DNA from: Rhodovulum steppense
Lineage (GTDB): Bacteria > Pseudomonadota > Alphaproteobacteria > Rhodobacterales > Rhodobacteraceae
Reading direction: 5' to 3'
Length of the DNA stretch: 64,000 nucleotides
Assembly (NCBI RefSeq): GCF_004339675.1
Contig: NZ_SLVM01000004.1
Location: 1 to 64,000, forward strand
Below, one piece after another: positions 1 through 7,995 of the stretch. The notes below the pieces were generated by a model. The model searched no databases, was not told where the DNA came from, and saw only the letters and a program-made list of their open reading frames with translations. Each line of letters begins with the position of its first letter. Position 1 is the first letter of the stretch. The position numbers were made by a program, and so were the translations under genes.

Positions 1-246
1 AAAAGCACTCCCGCCCGAGCGCCGCGCCGGCAAGAGCGCCCTTCCCGCCTGGTGGCAGAAGTCCCGGCCCGGCCGATAATGCCGGACAATGCCGGGCCAT
101 CCGGGATAACCCCCGGACCTCGACCCTCTTCCGGTATCAAACCCCTGTAATCCCCCGTCAGAACCACCCGTAACGACACACAAGCCGACCCGCCGGGGGC
201 GCTGCCCCCGGACCCCCGGGGTATTTCGGCCAAGAAGAAGGGGGTG
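1..246. other. Intergenic edge with hairpin and conserved 3'-end motif
   Basis: I see no supported gene in this stretch at the window edge. Its right part holds a perfect 8-bp GC hairpin (192-210) followed by the motif GGTATTTCGGCCAAGAAGAA (about 220-239), which abuts the 3' end of the leftward OmpA-like gene. The same hairpin-plus-motif arrangement occurs again near 49.4 kb. Confidence 0.5.
192..242 (-). repeat. Intergenic hairpin plus CTTCTTCTTGGCC-AAATACC motif, copy 1
   Basis: Read on the minus strand, a few bases after the OmpA-like stop codon comes CTTCTTCTTGGCCGAAATAC, then a perfect GC-rich stem (CCGGGGGC/GCCCCCGG with a GCT loop). Copy 2 (49360-49410) has the same order and the same position just behind a leftward gene. 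The shared sequence suggests a family of transcript 3'-end elements, possibly acting in termination or RNA stabilisation. The function is inferred. Confidence 0.5.
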
Positions 247-945
247 CTAGCTCAGGGCCTGGAACTCGACCCGGCGGTTCTCGGCGGCGCGGGGATTGGC
301 GCTGTCGAACAGGAACCGCTTGCCCAGGCCCATGGCTTCCAGGCGGGCCGGGTCGATGCCGCATTCGTTGACGAAATAGCGCTGCACCTCCTGGGCGCGC
401 AGGATCGAGAGCCGCTCGTTATAGGCGTCGCTGCCGACGGCATCGGTATGGCCGACGATCCGGAAGCGGGCGATGTCGCTGGCCTTCATCACGCGGCAGA
501 GCTGTTCGAGGCGCGGTTTCTGGTCGGGCGAGAGGGCGGCGGAGTCGAAGGCGAATTCGATCCGGACATTGACCTGGAGATCGGGGGCCAGCTGGCCGAA
601 GACCACAGGCGTCGGTGCGGCGGGCGGTGCGGGCACCAGCGGGCGCAGCTCGGGCGGGGCAAGCCCCACCGTGCCGGTGGAGCCGACGCTGACGCCCTCG
701 CCGCCTTCGGGCGGGGCGGCGGGGGAAGGCTCGGCCGCGGCGGCGGTGGTCGGGCCCTGCACGTCGTCGACGGTGACGAGCGTCAGGCCGCGGGTGCGGC
801 CCATGCCGCTTTCCTCGGCGGCGCGGAACGCGTCGCGCTGGGTTTCGAAGATCCGCAGCAGGTCGGAATCGCTGATCTCCTGCGCGGTTGCGGGTGCCGC
901 CCATCCGACCGCGACGCCCAGTGCCAGTCCAAGCAGTCCGCGCAT
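247..945 (-). CDS. Periplasmic OmpA-family peptidoglycan-binding protein, T6SS-linked
   Basis: 232 aa. Residues 1-22 form a signal peptide (MRGLLGLALGVAVGWAAPAT then AQ) without a lipobox cysteine. A Pro/Ala-rich linker leads to a C-terminal OmpA-like domain from about residue 125 (VRIEFAFDSAAL, RIVGHTDAVG, and a final ENRRVEF), the signature of diaminopimelate binding in peptidoglycan. The gene is divergent from the phosphatase/peptidase/chimera unit. It may anchor that envelope subcomplex to the cell wall, in addition to the OmpA domain fused to TssL. The start is supported by a GGGGGGAGG ribosome site and a good upstream promoter. The T6SS role is inferred from location only; a general OmpA protein is the alternative. 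Confidence 0.8.
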   Translation of the reverse strand: MRGLLGLALGVAVGWAAPATAQEISDSDLLRIFETQRDAFRAAEESGMGRTRGLTLVTVDDVQGPTTAAAAEPSPAAPPEGGEGVSVGSTGTVGLAPPELRPLVPAPPAAPTPVVFGQLAPDLQVNVRIEFAFDSAALSPDQKPRLEQLCRVMKASDIARFRIVGHTDAVGSDAYNERLSILRAQEVQRYFVNECGIDPARLEAMGLGKRFLFDSANPRAAENRRVEFQALS

Positions 946-981
946 GATCCTCCCCCCGAGAAATCCGTTCAGATGCGGGGC

Positions 982-1010
982 AGTCTACGGTATCCTCGGG
1001 TTGCGATCAA
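982..1010 (-). promoter_or_regulatory. Sigma-70-type promoter of the OmpA-like gene
   Basis: On the minus strand a TTGATC -35 box (1005-1010) is followed after exactly 17 bp by a TAGACT -10 box (982-987). The predicted transcript would start near 975, about 30 nt before the start codon. Both hexamers are close to consensus. Confidence 0.55.
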
Positions 1011-1034
1011 TTCGCGAGCGGAACGGGGAGCGGC

Positions 1035-1079
1035 ATGGCTGACCGGACAGGGCTGCGCGCGGGCGGAGGGGGGCGATGA
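1035..1079 (+). other. Possible 14-codon leader ORF coupled to the phosphatase gene
   Basis: An ATG with a good GGGGAG ribosome site opens a 14-codon frame (MADRTGLRAGGGGR). Its TGA overlaps the phosphatase ATG as ATGA. It could translationally couple or leader-control the unit. It may also be chance, because the phosphatase has its own strong GGAGGGGGG site inside this frame. Confidence 0.25.
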
Positions 1080-1846
1080 GCGCGCCGACGACGCGGGTGC
1101 CGGGGCGGGTGCCGGTGCCGGGGCTGGACATGCCGCGGCCGGTGGGCGCGGGGCTGACCCATCGCGGGCGGGTGCGCGAGCGCAACGAGGATGCGATCCT
1201 GACCGATCCCGACGGGGGCGAATTATGGGCCGTGGCCGACGGGATGGGCGGGCATGCGGCGGGCGATGTCGCCTCGGACATGGTGATCGACGCGCTGGCG
1301 GGCCTGCCGGACGAGGCGGCGCCGGTCGCGGGGATGATCGGGCGGCTGGAGGCGGCGAATGCCGCGATCGGCGCGCGGGCGCTGGCCGAGGGGCGCGGGC
1401 AGATGGGCGCGACGGTCGTGGCGGCGATGATCCGCGCCGCGGTCGCGCATCTGGTCTGGGCCGGGGACAGCCGCGGCTATCTGCTGCGCGGCGGGCATCT
1501 GCGGCTGCTGACCCGCGATCATACGCTGGTGCAGGACCTGGTGGAGCGTGGCGCGCTGGGGGCGGAGGAGGCGGAACACCATCCCGAATCGCATGTCGTC
1601 ACCCGCGCGGTGGGGATGGGGGCGGGCTTTGCGGCGGAGAGCCTGTCGGTGCCGGTGGTGCCGGGGGACCGGCTGCTTCTGTGCAGCGACGGGCTGCCGC
1701 GCTGTGTCAGCGAGCAGGCGATCGCCGCGATCCTGCTGGGCGCCGGTTCGCCCGACGATGCCTGCCGGGCGCTGGTCGCGGCGGCGCTGGAGGCGGGTGC
1801 GCCGGACAATGTGTCGGTGATCGTGGTCGGGATCGAGGAGGGCTGA
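1076..1846 (+). CDS. pppA: PP2C-type Ser/Thr protein phosphatase of the T6SS (PppA)
   Basis: 256 aa cytoplasmic PP2C phosphatase. Metal-binding motifs are intact: RERNEDA (about 35-41), VADGMGGHAAGD (53-64), WAGDSRGYLLRGG, LLCSDGLP and the terminal APDNVSVIVV. In T6SS threonine-phosphorylation systems, PppA removes the phosphate that PpkA places on the FHA protein and so resets secretion. The matching kinase (23401-25488), FHA protein and TagF are all in this island. The gene starts a rightward unit; the next gene's GTG lies 4 nt past this stop. PppA naming rests on family plus context. Confidence 0.85.
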   Translation: MSAPTTRVPGRVPVPGLDMPRPVGAGLTHRGRVRERNEDAILTDPDGGELWAVADGMGGHAAGDVASDMVIDALAGLPDEAAPVAGMIGRLEAANAAIGARALAEGRGQMGATVVAAMIRAAVAHLVWAGDSRGYLLRGGHLRLLTRDHTLVQDLVERGALGAEEAEHHPESHVVTRAVGMGAGFAAESLSVPVVPGDRLLLCSDGLPRCVSEQAIAAILLGAGSPDDACRALVAAALEAGAPDNVSVIVVGIEEG

Positions 1847-1850
1847 ACCC

Positions 1851-2726
1851 GTGCGGGAAGGCGCGCTGATCGGGCCGATCATCATCGCCATCGGGCTGGT
1901 CGTCGCGGCGGTCAGTTTCGCGCTGGTCGGTGCGCTGCTGGAGCGCGCCGATCCGGCGGCCGAGCTGCGGCTGGGCCGCGCCGAGGACCGGCTGGCCGAG
2001 GCCGAGGCCGAGATCGCGCGCCAGGGGGCGGCGCTGCGCGAGGCGCGGGCCGATCTGGCGCGGCTGCGCGACGAGATGTCGTTGATGGCGGGGCGCGCGC
2101 CCGTGGCTGGGCCGGGGTCGGCGCCCGGGGCCGGGGTGCCGGTGCTGCCCTCGCATGACGACGATCCGCCCGAGACCGAGGAACTGACCGAGGTGATGCA
2201 ACTGGCGCGGGCGCGGTTCAATATCGGCATCACCCAGCCCAACAACCGGGTGATGCTGGAGCTTCTGGGCAATCCGCGCGCGAGCTATTCGCAGGACTGC
2301 CAGCCGGTCACCGATCCGCGGCTGCGCGCGCTGCTGGAGACCCGCCGGATCGGGCCGATCACGGTGACGATGATCCGGCCCGCGCTCGACTCGCTGGAAC
2401 GGGTGCTGGACCGGCTGGCCGAGACCGATCCCGACATCCATGCCAAGCTGGGCACCGCCGGGGCGCTGTGCGCGCGCAACATAAGGGGGTCGAGCACGGC
2501 GATCTCGAACCATAGCTGGGGCACCGCGATCGACCTGACGCTGGAGGGGATGCTGGACGCCTTTGCCGATGGCGGCACGCAGTTCGGGCTGCTGATCCTG
2601 GCGGAATATTTCAACGACGAGGGCTGGTTCTGGGGGGCGACCTACAGCCGCGAGGATTCGATGCATTTCGAGGTGGGCGCCGAGACGCTGCGCCGCTGGC
2701 TGGACGAGGGGCAACTGGACGGCTGA
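1851..2726 (+). CDS. Membrane-anchored M15-type peptidoglycan peptidase, T6SS-linked
   Basis: 291 aa, GTG start behind GAGGAGG. One N-terminal membrane span (about 6-28) is followed by a charged coiled coil (35-78), a Pro/Gly linker, then a Peptidase_M15_4/VanY-like domain. The zinc ligands are visible: His221 and Asp228 in SNHSWGTAIDL, and His272 in SMHFE, preceded by a typical GWFWGATYSREDS. The family cleaves peptide stems of peptidoglycan. Placed between the phosphatase and the TssL/M chimera, it probably opens the wall locally so the T6SS envelope complex can assemble, a role proposed for the wall hydrolase TagX of Acinetobacter T6SS. It overlaps the next start by 1 nt. The family is clear; the role is inferred. 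An effector role is less likely given the membrane anchor. Confidence 0.75.
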   Translation: MREGALIGPIIIAIGLVVAAVSFALVGALLERADPAAELRLGRAEDRLAEAEAEIARQGAALREARADLARLRDEMSLMAGRAPVAGPGSAPGAGVPVLPSHDDDPPETEELTEVMQLARARFNIGITQPNNRVMLELLGNPRASYSQDCQPVTDPRLRALLETRRIGPITVTMIRPALDSLERVLDRLAETDPDIHAKLGTAGALCARNIRGSSTAISNHSWGTAIDLTLEGMLDAFADGGTQFGLLILAEYFNDEGWFWGATYSREDSMHFEVGAETLRRWLDEGQLDG

Positions 2727-5149
2727 TGGCGGGGCGCACCGATACCGGGGGGCTTGCGCGGCTGGCGGTGCCGGTGCTGGATTTCCTGGACGCGATGGCG
2801 GGGCGCGCGGGGCGCGAGGCGGCGCTGCTGGCCGAGGCGCGGGCGCGGCTTGACCGGTTCGAGGCGGCGGCGCTGGCCGAGGGGGTGCCGGTGCAGGCGA
2901 TCCGGCCAGCGCGCTACGCGCTGGCGGTGCTGATCGACCAGCGCGCGCGCAGCCTGCCGGGGCTGTCGGTGCGGCGCTGGTCGGCGCTGGCGGGGCGGCA
3001 ATTGTTCGACGGGCGCGACATCTCGCTGGACCGGGTGCGGGGCTTTCGCGACACCGCGCGCGGGCAGGGGCCGGAATTTGCCGATCTCGCGGGGTTTCTG
3101 GACGGGCTGCTGGACCGGGCCGAGGCGGCGCGGCGGGGCGCGGGGCGGCGGCGGTCGGGCTGGGCAGGCCGGGCGGTCGGGGGTGTTCTGGCGCTGGGGC
3201 TGGCGCTGGGGGGCTATGCGCTGGCGCTGGACTATCGCTTTCACGCCGATCTGGCCCGCGGCTTTCAGGACGAGGCGCTGGCGATCGGTCTGGACCGGGC
3301 GGATATCGGTGCCGATCTGGGCGCGCGGCTGGACCGGATGGCGGCGGCGGTGGCACGCGTCGAGGCCGCCGCGCGGGGGGCGCCGCTGCGCCTTGGGCCG
3401 TTCGACGCGGCGGGGCGGGCGCGGGCGGACTATGCCGGGGCGGTCGCGCGGCATCTGCCGGGCGCGATGGCGGCGGCGGTGGCCGAGGCGCTGGCGGGCG
3501 AGGGCGAGGGGCTCGCGCTCTACGACACGCTGCGGGCCTGGTCGATCCTGACGGGCGAGGCAGAGTGGAGCGGGGCCTATCTGGCGGGCTGGCTGGCGGC
3601 GCGCGGGGCGGACGATCCGGCGCTGGCTGCATTGGTGGCGCATGTGCCCGCGCTGACCGGCCCGCCCGCCGCGCTGCCCGCGCAGGATCCCGAACTGCTG
3701 GCGCAGGCCCGGCTGTTCGCCCGCGAGGCCGGGGAGGCGGAGCGCGCCTGGCTGGAATTGCGCCGCTCCGACGGGGCGGCGGCGCTGGAGTCCTGGCGGG
3801 CGGAGGCGGCGGTGCCGGGGCTGGCCGAGGTGGTGATGCGCCGGTCGGGGCAGGCGATGGAGGCGCCGTTGCCGGGGCTGTTCACCGCGGCGGGCTGGGA
3901 CTGGGCGCGCGATTATGGCGCGGGTCTGGCGGTGCAGACGGCGCGGACGGTGGCGCCCGACCTGCTGGGCGTGGTTCCGCCGCAGGTCAATGCCGCGCCC
4001 GACCGGGTGATGGATGTGCTGCATGACCAGACGCTGGCCCATTGGCAGGGTTACCTGGCCGATCTGCGGGTGCGGCCCTTTGGCGACCGCGATGCCTCGG
4101 TGCGGATCTCGGGGCTGCTGGCGGCACCCGGTTCGCCGCTGGCCCGCCTGATCCGCGAGGTCTGGGCGCAGGCGGGCGGCGCGGACCGGCGGCGCGGGCA
4201 TGCGCGGCAATTGCGGCTGGCCACCGTGTTCGGCCCGGCGATCCAGTATGTCGAGGCGGGCAAGATGGCCGAGATCGCGGCGCTGTTCGCCGCGCTGAAC
4301 GTGGCGCTGGGCGCGATGGGCGAGGGCGACGAGGCGGCGGCGGAACGGCTGATGAGCGTGCAGGACCGCGCGGCCTCGGTCGAGGCGCTGAAGACCGCGC
4401 CGCTGGTCGTGGTGCAGATCGTCGAGGATGTGCTGGCGCAGACCTCGGCGGCGCATGCCGACATCCTGACCAACCCGGTGACGCGGCGCTGGCAGGTCGC
4501 CGTTCTGCCGCTGTGCAAGCGCACCGTCGAGGGGCGCTATCCCTTTGCCGAGGGCGCGCCCGCCGACCTGGCCGATTTCACCGATCTGTTCGGGCCGCAG
4601 GGCGCGTTGCAGGCGTTCTTTGCCAGCACGCTGGCGCCCTATCTGGATACCAATGCGCAGCCCTGGCGCTGGAAGCCCGAGGCGCGGCTGGCGGGGCTGT
4701 CGCCGGAAAGTGCCGCGTTCTTCGAGCAGGCGCTGGGGGCGGCGGGCGGGTTCTTCGATGCCGAGGGGCGGTTCGGCGCGGCGCTGACGCTGACGACGCT
4801 GGCCGAGCGGGGGCAGGCGGTGATGGCGGTGGGCGGGCAGGGCGTGCCGCTGTCGGCCGAGGCCGGGGCCGAGCGGCTTGTCTGGCCGGGGCCGGTGCCC
4901 GAGGCCGGGGCCGAGATCGGCTTTCGCGGCGAGGGTGGCGCGGTTGCGCTGGCCGAACCGGGCGCCTGGGGGCTGATCCGGCTGCTGGACGGGGTGCGGC
5001 TGCGCCGCCGCGACGAGGGGCGGCGGTTTCTTGTCGATTTCCGCAGCGCGACCGGGCGCATTTTCGTCGAGATCGGCTTCGAGGCGGCGCTGAACCCGGT
5101 CTCGGTGCGCCCGCTGCTGCGCGGGCTGAGCTGTCCGACGACGCTGTAG
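2726..5149 (+). CDS. Chimeric DotU-like/IcmF C-terminal protein without GTPase domain
   Basis: 807 aa. Residues 1-140 look like a degenerate DotU/TssL cytoplasmic domain (PARYALAVLIDQRAR at 61-75 matches the region where TssL has AAWFVAALLDDVA, but the TPWG motif is absent). One membrane span follows (about 147-168). From about residue 400 the protein is colinear with the C-terminal half of the local TssM: YPFAEG / LADFTDLFGPQGALQAFF / PYLDTNAQPWRW here, against YPFDSA / IADFARLFGPGGLIDSFF-like / AYVDSTARPWRW there. No Walker A motif and no TssM N-terminal membrane pair exist. It reads as a compact second TssL/TssM in one chain. It may form an alternative or accessory envelope ring with the upstream peptidase. 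The similarity is seen; the function is inferred. Confidence 0.75.
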   Translation: MAGRTDTGGLARLAVPVLDFLDAMAGRAGREAALLAEARARLDRFEAAALAEGVPVQAIRPARYALAVLIDQRARSLPGLSVRRWSALAGRQLFDGRDISLDRVRGFRDTARGQGPEFADLAGFLDGLLDRAEAARRGAGRRRSGWAGRAVGGVLALGLALGGYALALDYRFHADLARGFQDEALAIGLDRADIGADLGARLDRMAAAVARVEAAARGAPLRLGPFDAAGRARADYAGAVARHLPGAMAAAVAEALAGEGEGLALYDTLRAWSILTGEAEWSGAYLAGWLAARGADDPALAALVAHVPALTGPPAALPAQDPELLAQARLFAREAGEAERAWLELRRSDGAAALESWRAEAAVPGLAEVVMRRSGQAMEAPLPGLFTAAGWDWARDYGAGLAVQTARTVAPDLLGVVPPQVNAAPDRVMDVLHDQTLAHWQGYLADLRVRPFGDRDASVRISGLLAAPGSPLARLIREVWAQAGGADRRRGHARQLRLATVFGPAIQYVEAGKMAEIAALFAALNVALGAMGEGDEAAAERLMSVQDRAASVEALKTAPLVVVQIVEDVLAQTSAAHADILTNPVTRRWQVAVLPLCKRTVEGRYPFAEGAPADLADFTDLFGPQGALQAFFASTLAPYLDTNAQPWRWKPEARLAGLSPESAAFFEQALGAAGGFFDAEGRFGAALTLTTLAERGQAVMAVGGQGVPLSAEAGAERLVWPGPVPEAGAEIGFRGEGGAVALAEPGAWGLIRLLDGVRLRRRDEGRRFLVDFRSATGRIFVEIGFEAALNPVSVRPLLRGLSCPTTL

Positions 5150-5188
5150 CGCGGCGCCGAAAACCCGCCCAAGGCCGCCCGCCCGCGC

Positions 5189-5194
5189 TATACT
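5189..5194 (+). promoter_or_regulatory. Candidate -10 box (TATACT) before vgrG
   Basis: The 79-nt gap before vgrG contains a TATACT hexamer 35 nt before the start codon, with no convincing -35 box at 16-18 bp. It suggests vgrG may have its own transcript. Weak on its own. Confidence 0.3.
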
Positions 5195-5228
5195 GGCCCC
5201 GACGGGTCGCCAGAGGGGGGCAGGAGCC

Positions 5229-7520
5229 ATGTTCGAGGACCGCCATTTCGCCGTCAGGACGCCGCTGGACGAGGATATCCTGCGCTTTGCCTATCTGGAG
5301 GGGCAGGACGAGATCTCGGCCCCGTTCCTTTACCGCGTTGGGCTGATCAGCCCGGATATGGAGGTCGCGGCGGCCGATCTGCTGGGGCGTCCATTCGCGG
5401 TGCGGGTCGGCGGGCAGGGCGAGGAACCGCGCTGGTTCCACGGGCTGGCCGCCGGGTTCCGGATGGACCGGATGCAGGACGGTTTCGCGCTGTACGAGGT
5501 CGTGCTGCGGCCCTGGCTGTGGTTCCTGGGCAATCGCAGCGACAACCGCATCTTTCAGAACATGAGCGTGGTCGAGATCGTCGAGGAGGTGTTCGGGGCC
5601 TACCCGTCCGCGTCCTTTGAAAAGCGGCTTCAGGGCAGCTATGCGCCGCGGGAATATTGCGTGCAATATGGCGAGAGCGATCTCGACTTCGTCCAGCGCC
5701 TGCTGGAAGACGAGGGGATATTCCATTTCTTCGAGCATGAGGAAGGCGGCCACCGGCTGATCCTGAGCGATGCCAATGCAAGCCTGAAGGCGGCGGGGGG
5801 GCTGGAGGAGGTGGCGTTCGAGCCCGATGCCTTCGTCAGCTTTCACGATGGCGACTACATCACCCGCTGGCAGCCCTGCACCTCGGTCGTGACGGGGAAA
5901 TATGTCCAGACCGATTACGATTTCGAGAAACCCTCTGCCGATCTGGCCACCCGGGCCGACGACCCGCGCGGGCACGAGATCGACGATGGCGAGCGGTATC
6001 ACTACCCGGGCGGCTATGTGCAGGTGTCGGCGGGCGACAGGCGCAGCCGCATCAGGCTGGAGGAAGTGCAGGCGCCCGCCCGCCGGGCCGAGGCGACAAC
6101 GACCGCGCCCGCGCTCAAGTCGGGGGCGAAGTTCAAGCTGACGGGGTTCCCGCGCGAGGCCGAGAATGACGCCTACATGATCCTGCGGGCCGAATACACG
6201 CTGCGCGAGGAACAGTATCGCTCCGGCCAGCGCACCGAGCGTCTGCCGCAGGGCTATGAGGCGCGGCTGGTGCTGGCGCCCGTCGCGCTGCCCTTCCGGC
6301 CCGAGCGGCGCGCCCGCTGGCCGGTGATGAAGGGGCCGCAGACCGCGACCGTGGTGGGGCCTGCGGGGGCCGAGATCTTCACCGACAAGTATTCGCGGGT
6401 GAAGGTGCAGTTCCACTGGGACCGGCTGGGCGGGCGCGACGAGAATTCGTCCTGTTTCGTGCGGGTCAGTTCCGCCTGGGCGGGGGCGGGCTGGGGCTTC
6501 ATCCAGATCCCGCGGATCGGGCAGGAGGTGATCGTCGATTTCCTGGAGGGCGACCCGGACCGGCCGCTGATCACGGGCCGGGTCTACAATGCCGAGCAGA
6601 TGCCGCCCTATGGGCTGCCCGGCAACGAGACGCAATCGGGCTGGAAGTCGATGTCCTCGCCCGGCGGGGGGGGCTGGAACGAGCTGCGCTTCGAGGACCG
6701 GAAAGGGTCCGAGGAGGTCTATTTCCAGGCCGAGAAGGACCATACCGAACTGGTCAAGAACGACGAGACGCGCACCATCGGCCATGACTGGGTCGAGGAT
6801 GTGGGCCATGACGCGACGCAAAGCGTGGGCCATGACCGCACGGAATCGGTGGGCAACGACAAGTCGACAAGCGTGGGCAACAACCGCGTGGTCAGGATCG
6901 GGGTGAATGACGACGAAAGCGTGGGGTCGAACCGCAGCCTGACGGTGGGGGCGAACGAGACGATCTCGGTCGGGTCGAACGCGTCCGAGACGATCGGCGT
7001 GAACCACAGCCAGGCAGTGGGCGGGTCGCAGAGCATCGAGGTGGGCGGCGCGCGCAGCGATACCGTGGGCGGGTCCGAGACGCGGACCGTCGGCGGGGCG
7101 CAGACCCAGACCGTGGGCGCCACGCGCACGGTCACGGTGGGGGGCGCGCAATCGCATCAGGTGGGCGCTGCGGATACCTGGACCATCGGCGGCGGCCGGA
7201 CGACCACCATCGGCGGGGCGGACGCGACCACGGTGGGCGGCAACCAGACGCTTGCGGTCGGCGGATCGCGCGGGACCGAGGTGGCGGGCGACGAGTCGCT
7301 GAAGGTCGGGGGCGCGATGGTGGCGAATGTCGGCTCGACCCTGTTCGTCGAGGCGGGCGACAAGATCACGCTGAAATGCGGGGGCGCGAGTCTCGTGCTG
7401 GAAAGCGGCGGCAAGATCACGCTGAAGGGCACGGATATCCTGCTGGACGGCTCTGGCAAGATCAATGTCAAGGCGGGCGGCGACGTGACGATCAAGGGCA
7501 GCAAGATCAACCAGAACTGA
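5229..7520 (+). CDS. vgrG: VgrG/TssI spike protein with long octad-repeat needle
   Basis: 763 aa. The gp27-like base fills roughly 1-370. A gp5 OB-fold follows (ending near 432-455 in EVIVDFLEGDPDRPLITG). A beta-helical needle extends from about residue 510. The needle holds 22 consecutive octads of the form (V/I)G-x6 at residues 517-692, then a DUF2345-like end finishing GDVTIKGSKINQN. There is no extra C-terminal enzyme domain, so cargo probably arrives through PAAR-type tips. A GGGGGGCAGGAG site supports the start. The last 14 nt overlap the convergent tagF gene. It is the only full-length VgrG in the window. Confidence 0.95.
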   Translation: MFEDRHFAVRTPLDEDILRFAYLEGQDEISAPFLYRVGLISPDMEVAAADLLGRPFAVRVGGQGEEPRWFHGLAAGFRMDRMQDGFALYEVVLRPWLWFLGNRSDNRIFQNMSVVEIVEEVFGAYPSASFEKRLQGSYAPREYCVQYGESDLDFVQRLLEDEGIFHFFEHEEGGHRLILSDANASLKAAGGLEEVAFEPDAFVSFHDGDYITRWQPCTSVVTGKYVQTDYDFEKPSADLATRADDPRGHEIDDGERYHYPGGYVQVSAGDRRSRIRLEEVQAPARRAEATTTAPALKSGAKFKLTGFPREAENDAYMILRAEYTLREEQYRSGQRTERLPQGYEARLVLAPVALPFRPERRARWPVMKGPQTATVVGPAGAEIFTDKYSRVKVQFHWDRLGGRDENSSCFVRVSSAWAGAGWGFIQIPRIGQEVIVDFLEGDPDRPLITGRVYNAEQMPPYGLPGNETQSGWKSMSSPGGGGWNELRFEDRKGSEEVYFQAEKDHTELVKNDETRTIGHDWVEDVGHDATQSVGHDRTESVGNDKSTSVGNNRVVRIGVNDDESVGSNRSLTVGANETISVGSNASETIGVNHSQAVGGSQSIEVGGARSDTVGGSETRTVGGAQTQTVGATRTVTVGGAQSHQVGAADTWTIGGGRTTTIGGADATTVGGNQTLAVGGSRGTEVAGDESLKVGGAMVANVGSTLFVEAGDKITLKCGGASLVLESGGKITLKGTDILLDGSGKINVKAGGDVTIKGSKINQN
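6777..7304 (+). repeat. 22 tandem octads (V/I)G-x6 in the VgrG needle
   Basis: In vgrG, 528 bp encode 22 uninterrupted 8-residue units, for example VGHDATQS, VGSNRSLT, VGGAQTQT and VGGNQTLA. The first residue is Val or Ile and the second is Gly (Ala in the last unit). The early units carry D/N-rich cores and the later units GG cores. The pattern is the gp5 needle repeat, with one triangular-prism turn contributed per unit in the trimer. Confidence 0.9.
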
Positions 7521-7992
7521 CCGGGCCGAAGATCCGGGCAAGGGCCTCGTCCGGGCTGTCGGGCAGGCCGGGTCTGTCGGCGGTCCAGAGGCCGGGGGCG
7601 GGGTCGGTGCCGGGGATGGGCGCGGGCAGGGCGGCGATCAGCGCGTCGGGGTCGAGCATGCCTTCGGTGGCGGCAAGGGCGGCGGGCAGGGCGGCGGTGC
7701 ACCAATGTTCGGCCGCCGCGCGGTCCAGCCCGGGCAGGTGGCAGCAGGCCAGCGGAAAGGCCCGCCCCGCGCGGTCGGACGAGGGCAGGATCAGCGCGGT
7801 CAGGCTGGTCCCGTTCAGGATCAGAGTGGCCCGGAGCCCCGCCGCGGGCCAGCTATCCGGCGCGCGGGCGTGGCGGGCGAGGTGGGCGGTCAGCCAGCGG
7901 TCGAGCGGCGCGCGCAGCCCCGGCGGCAGGCCGCGGGCGACGAAATCGCCCAGCCCGGGCAGCTTGCCGAACAGCGCGGTGGCGGGGGGCAT
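7507..7992 (-). CDS. tagF: TagF, T6SS accessory (post-translational repressor)
   Basis: 161 aa. The start, MPPATALFGKLPGLGDFVAR, is the hallmark of the TagF/SciT family; SGKPAFALPLPGW-like segments are replaced here by GRAFPLACCHLPGL. In Pseudomonas, TagF holds the T6SS off by binding the FHA protein until released; whether that applies here is inferred. It is the last gene of the leftward tss operon, 3 nt behind tssM, and its end overlaps convergent vgrG by 14 nt. It lacks the fused phosphatase seen in some TagF-PppA proteins; here PppA is a separate gene. Confidence 0.85.
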   Translation of the reverse strand: MPPATALFGKLPGLGDFVARGLPPGLRAPLDRWLTAHLARHARAPDSWPAAGLRATLILNGTSLTALILPSSDRAGRAFPLACCHLPGLDRAAAEHWCTAALPAALAATEGMLDPDALIAALPAPIPGTDPAPGLWTADRPGLPDSPDEALARIFGPVSSG

Positions 7993-7995
7993 GCC

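Noticed and set aside
158-364. 68-codon minus-strand frame across the window edge
   Set aside because: It overlaps the well-supported OmpA-like gene in another frame on the same strand and has no family-like content.
6777-7304. Regular 24-bp spacing in vgrG that could be taken for a CRISPR array
   Set aside because: The units are not identical at DNA level, have no spacers, and encode the in-frame (V/I)G-x6 needle repeat.
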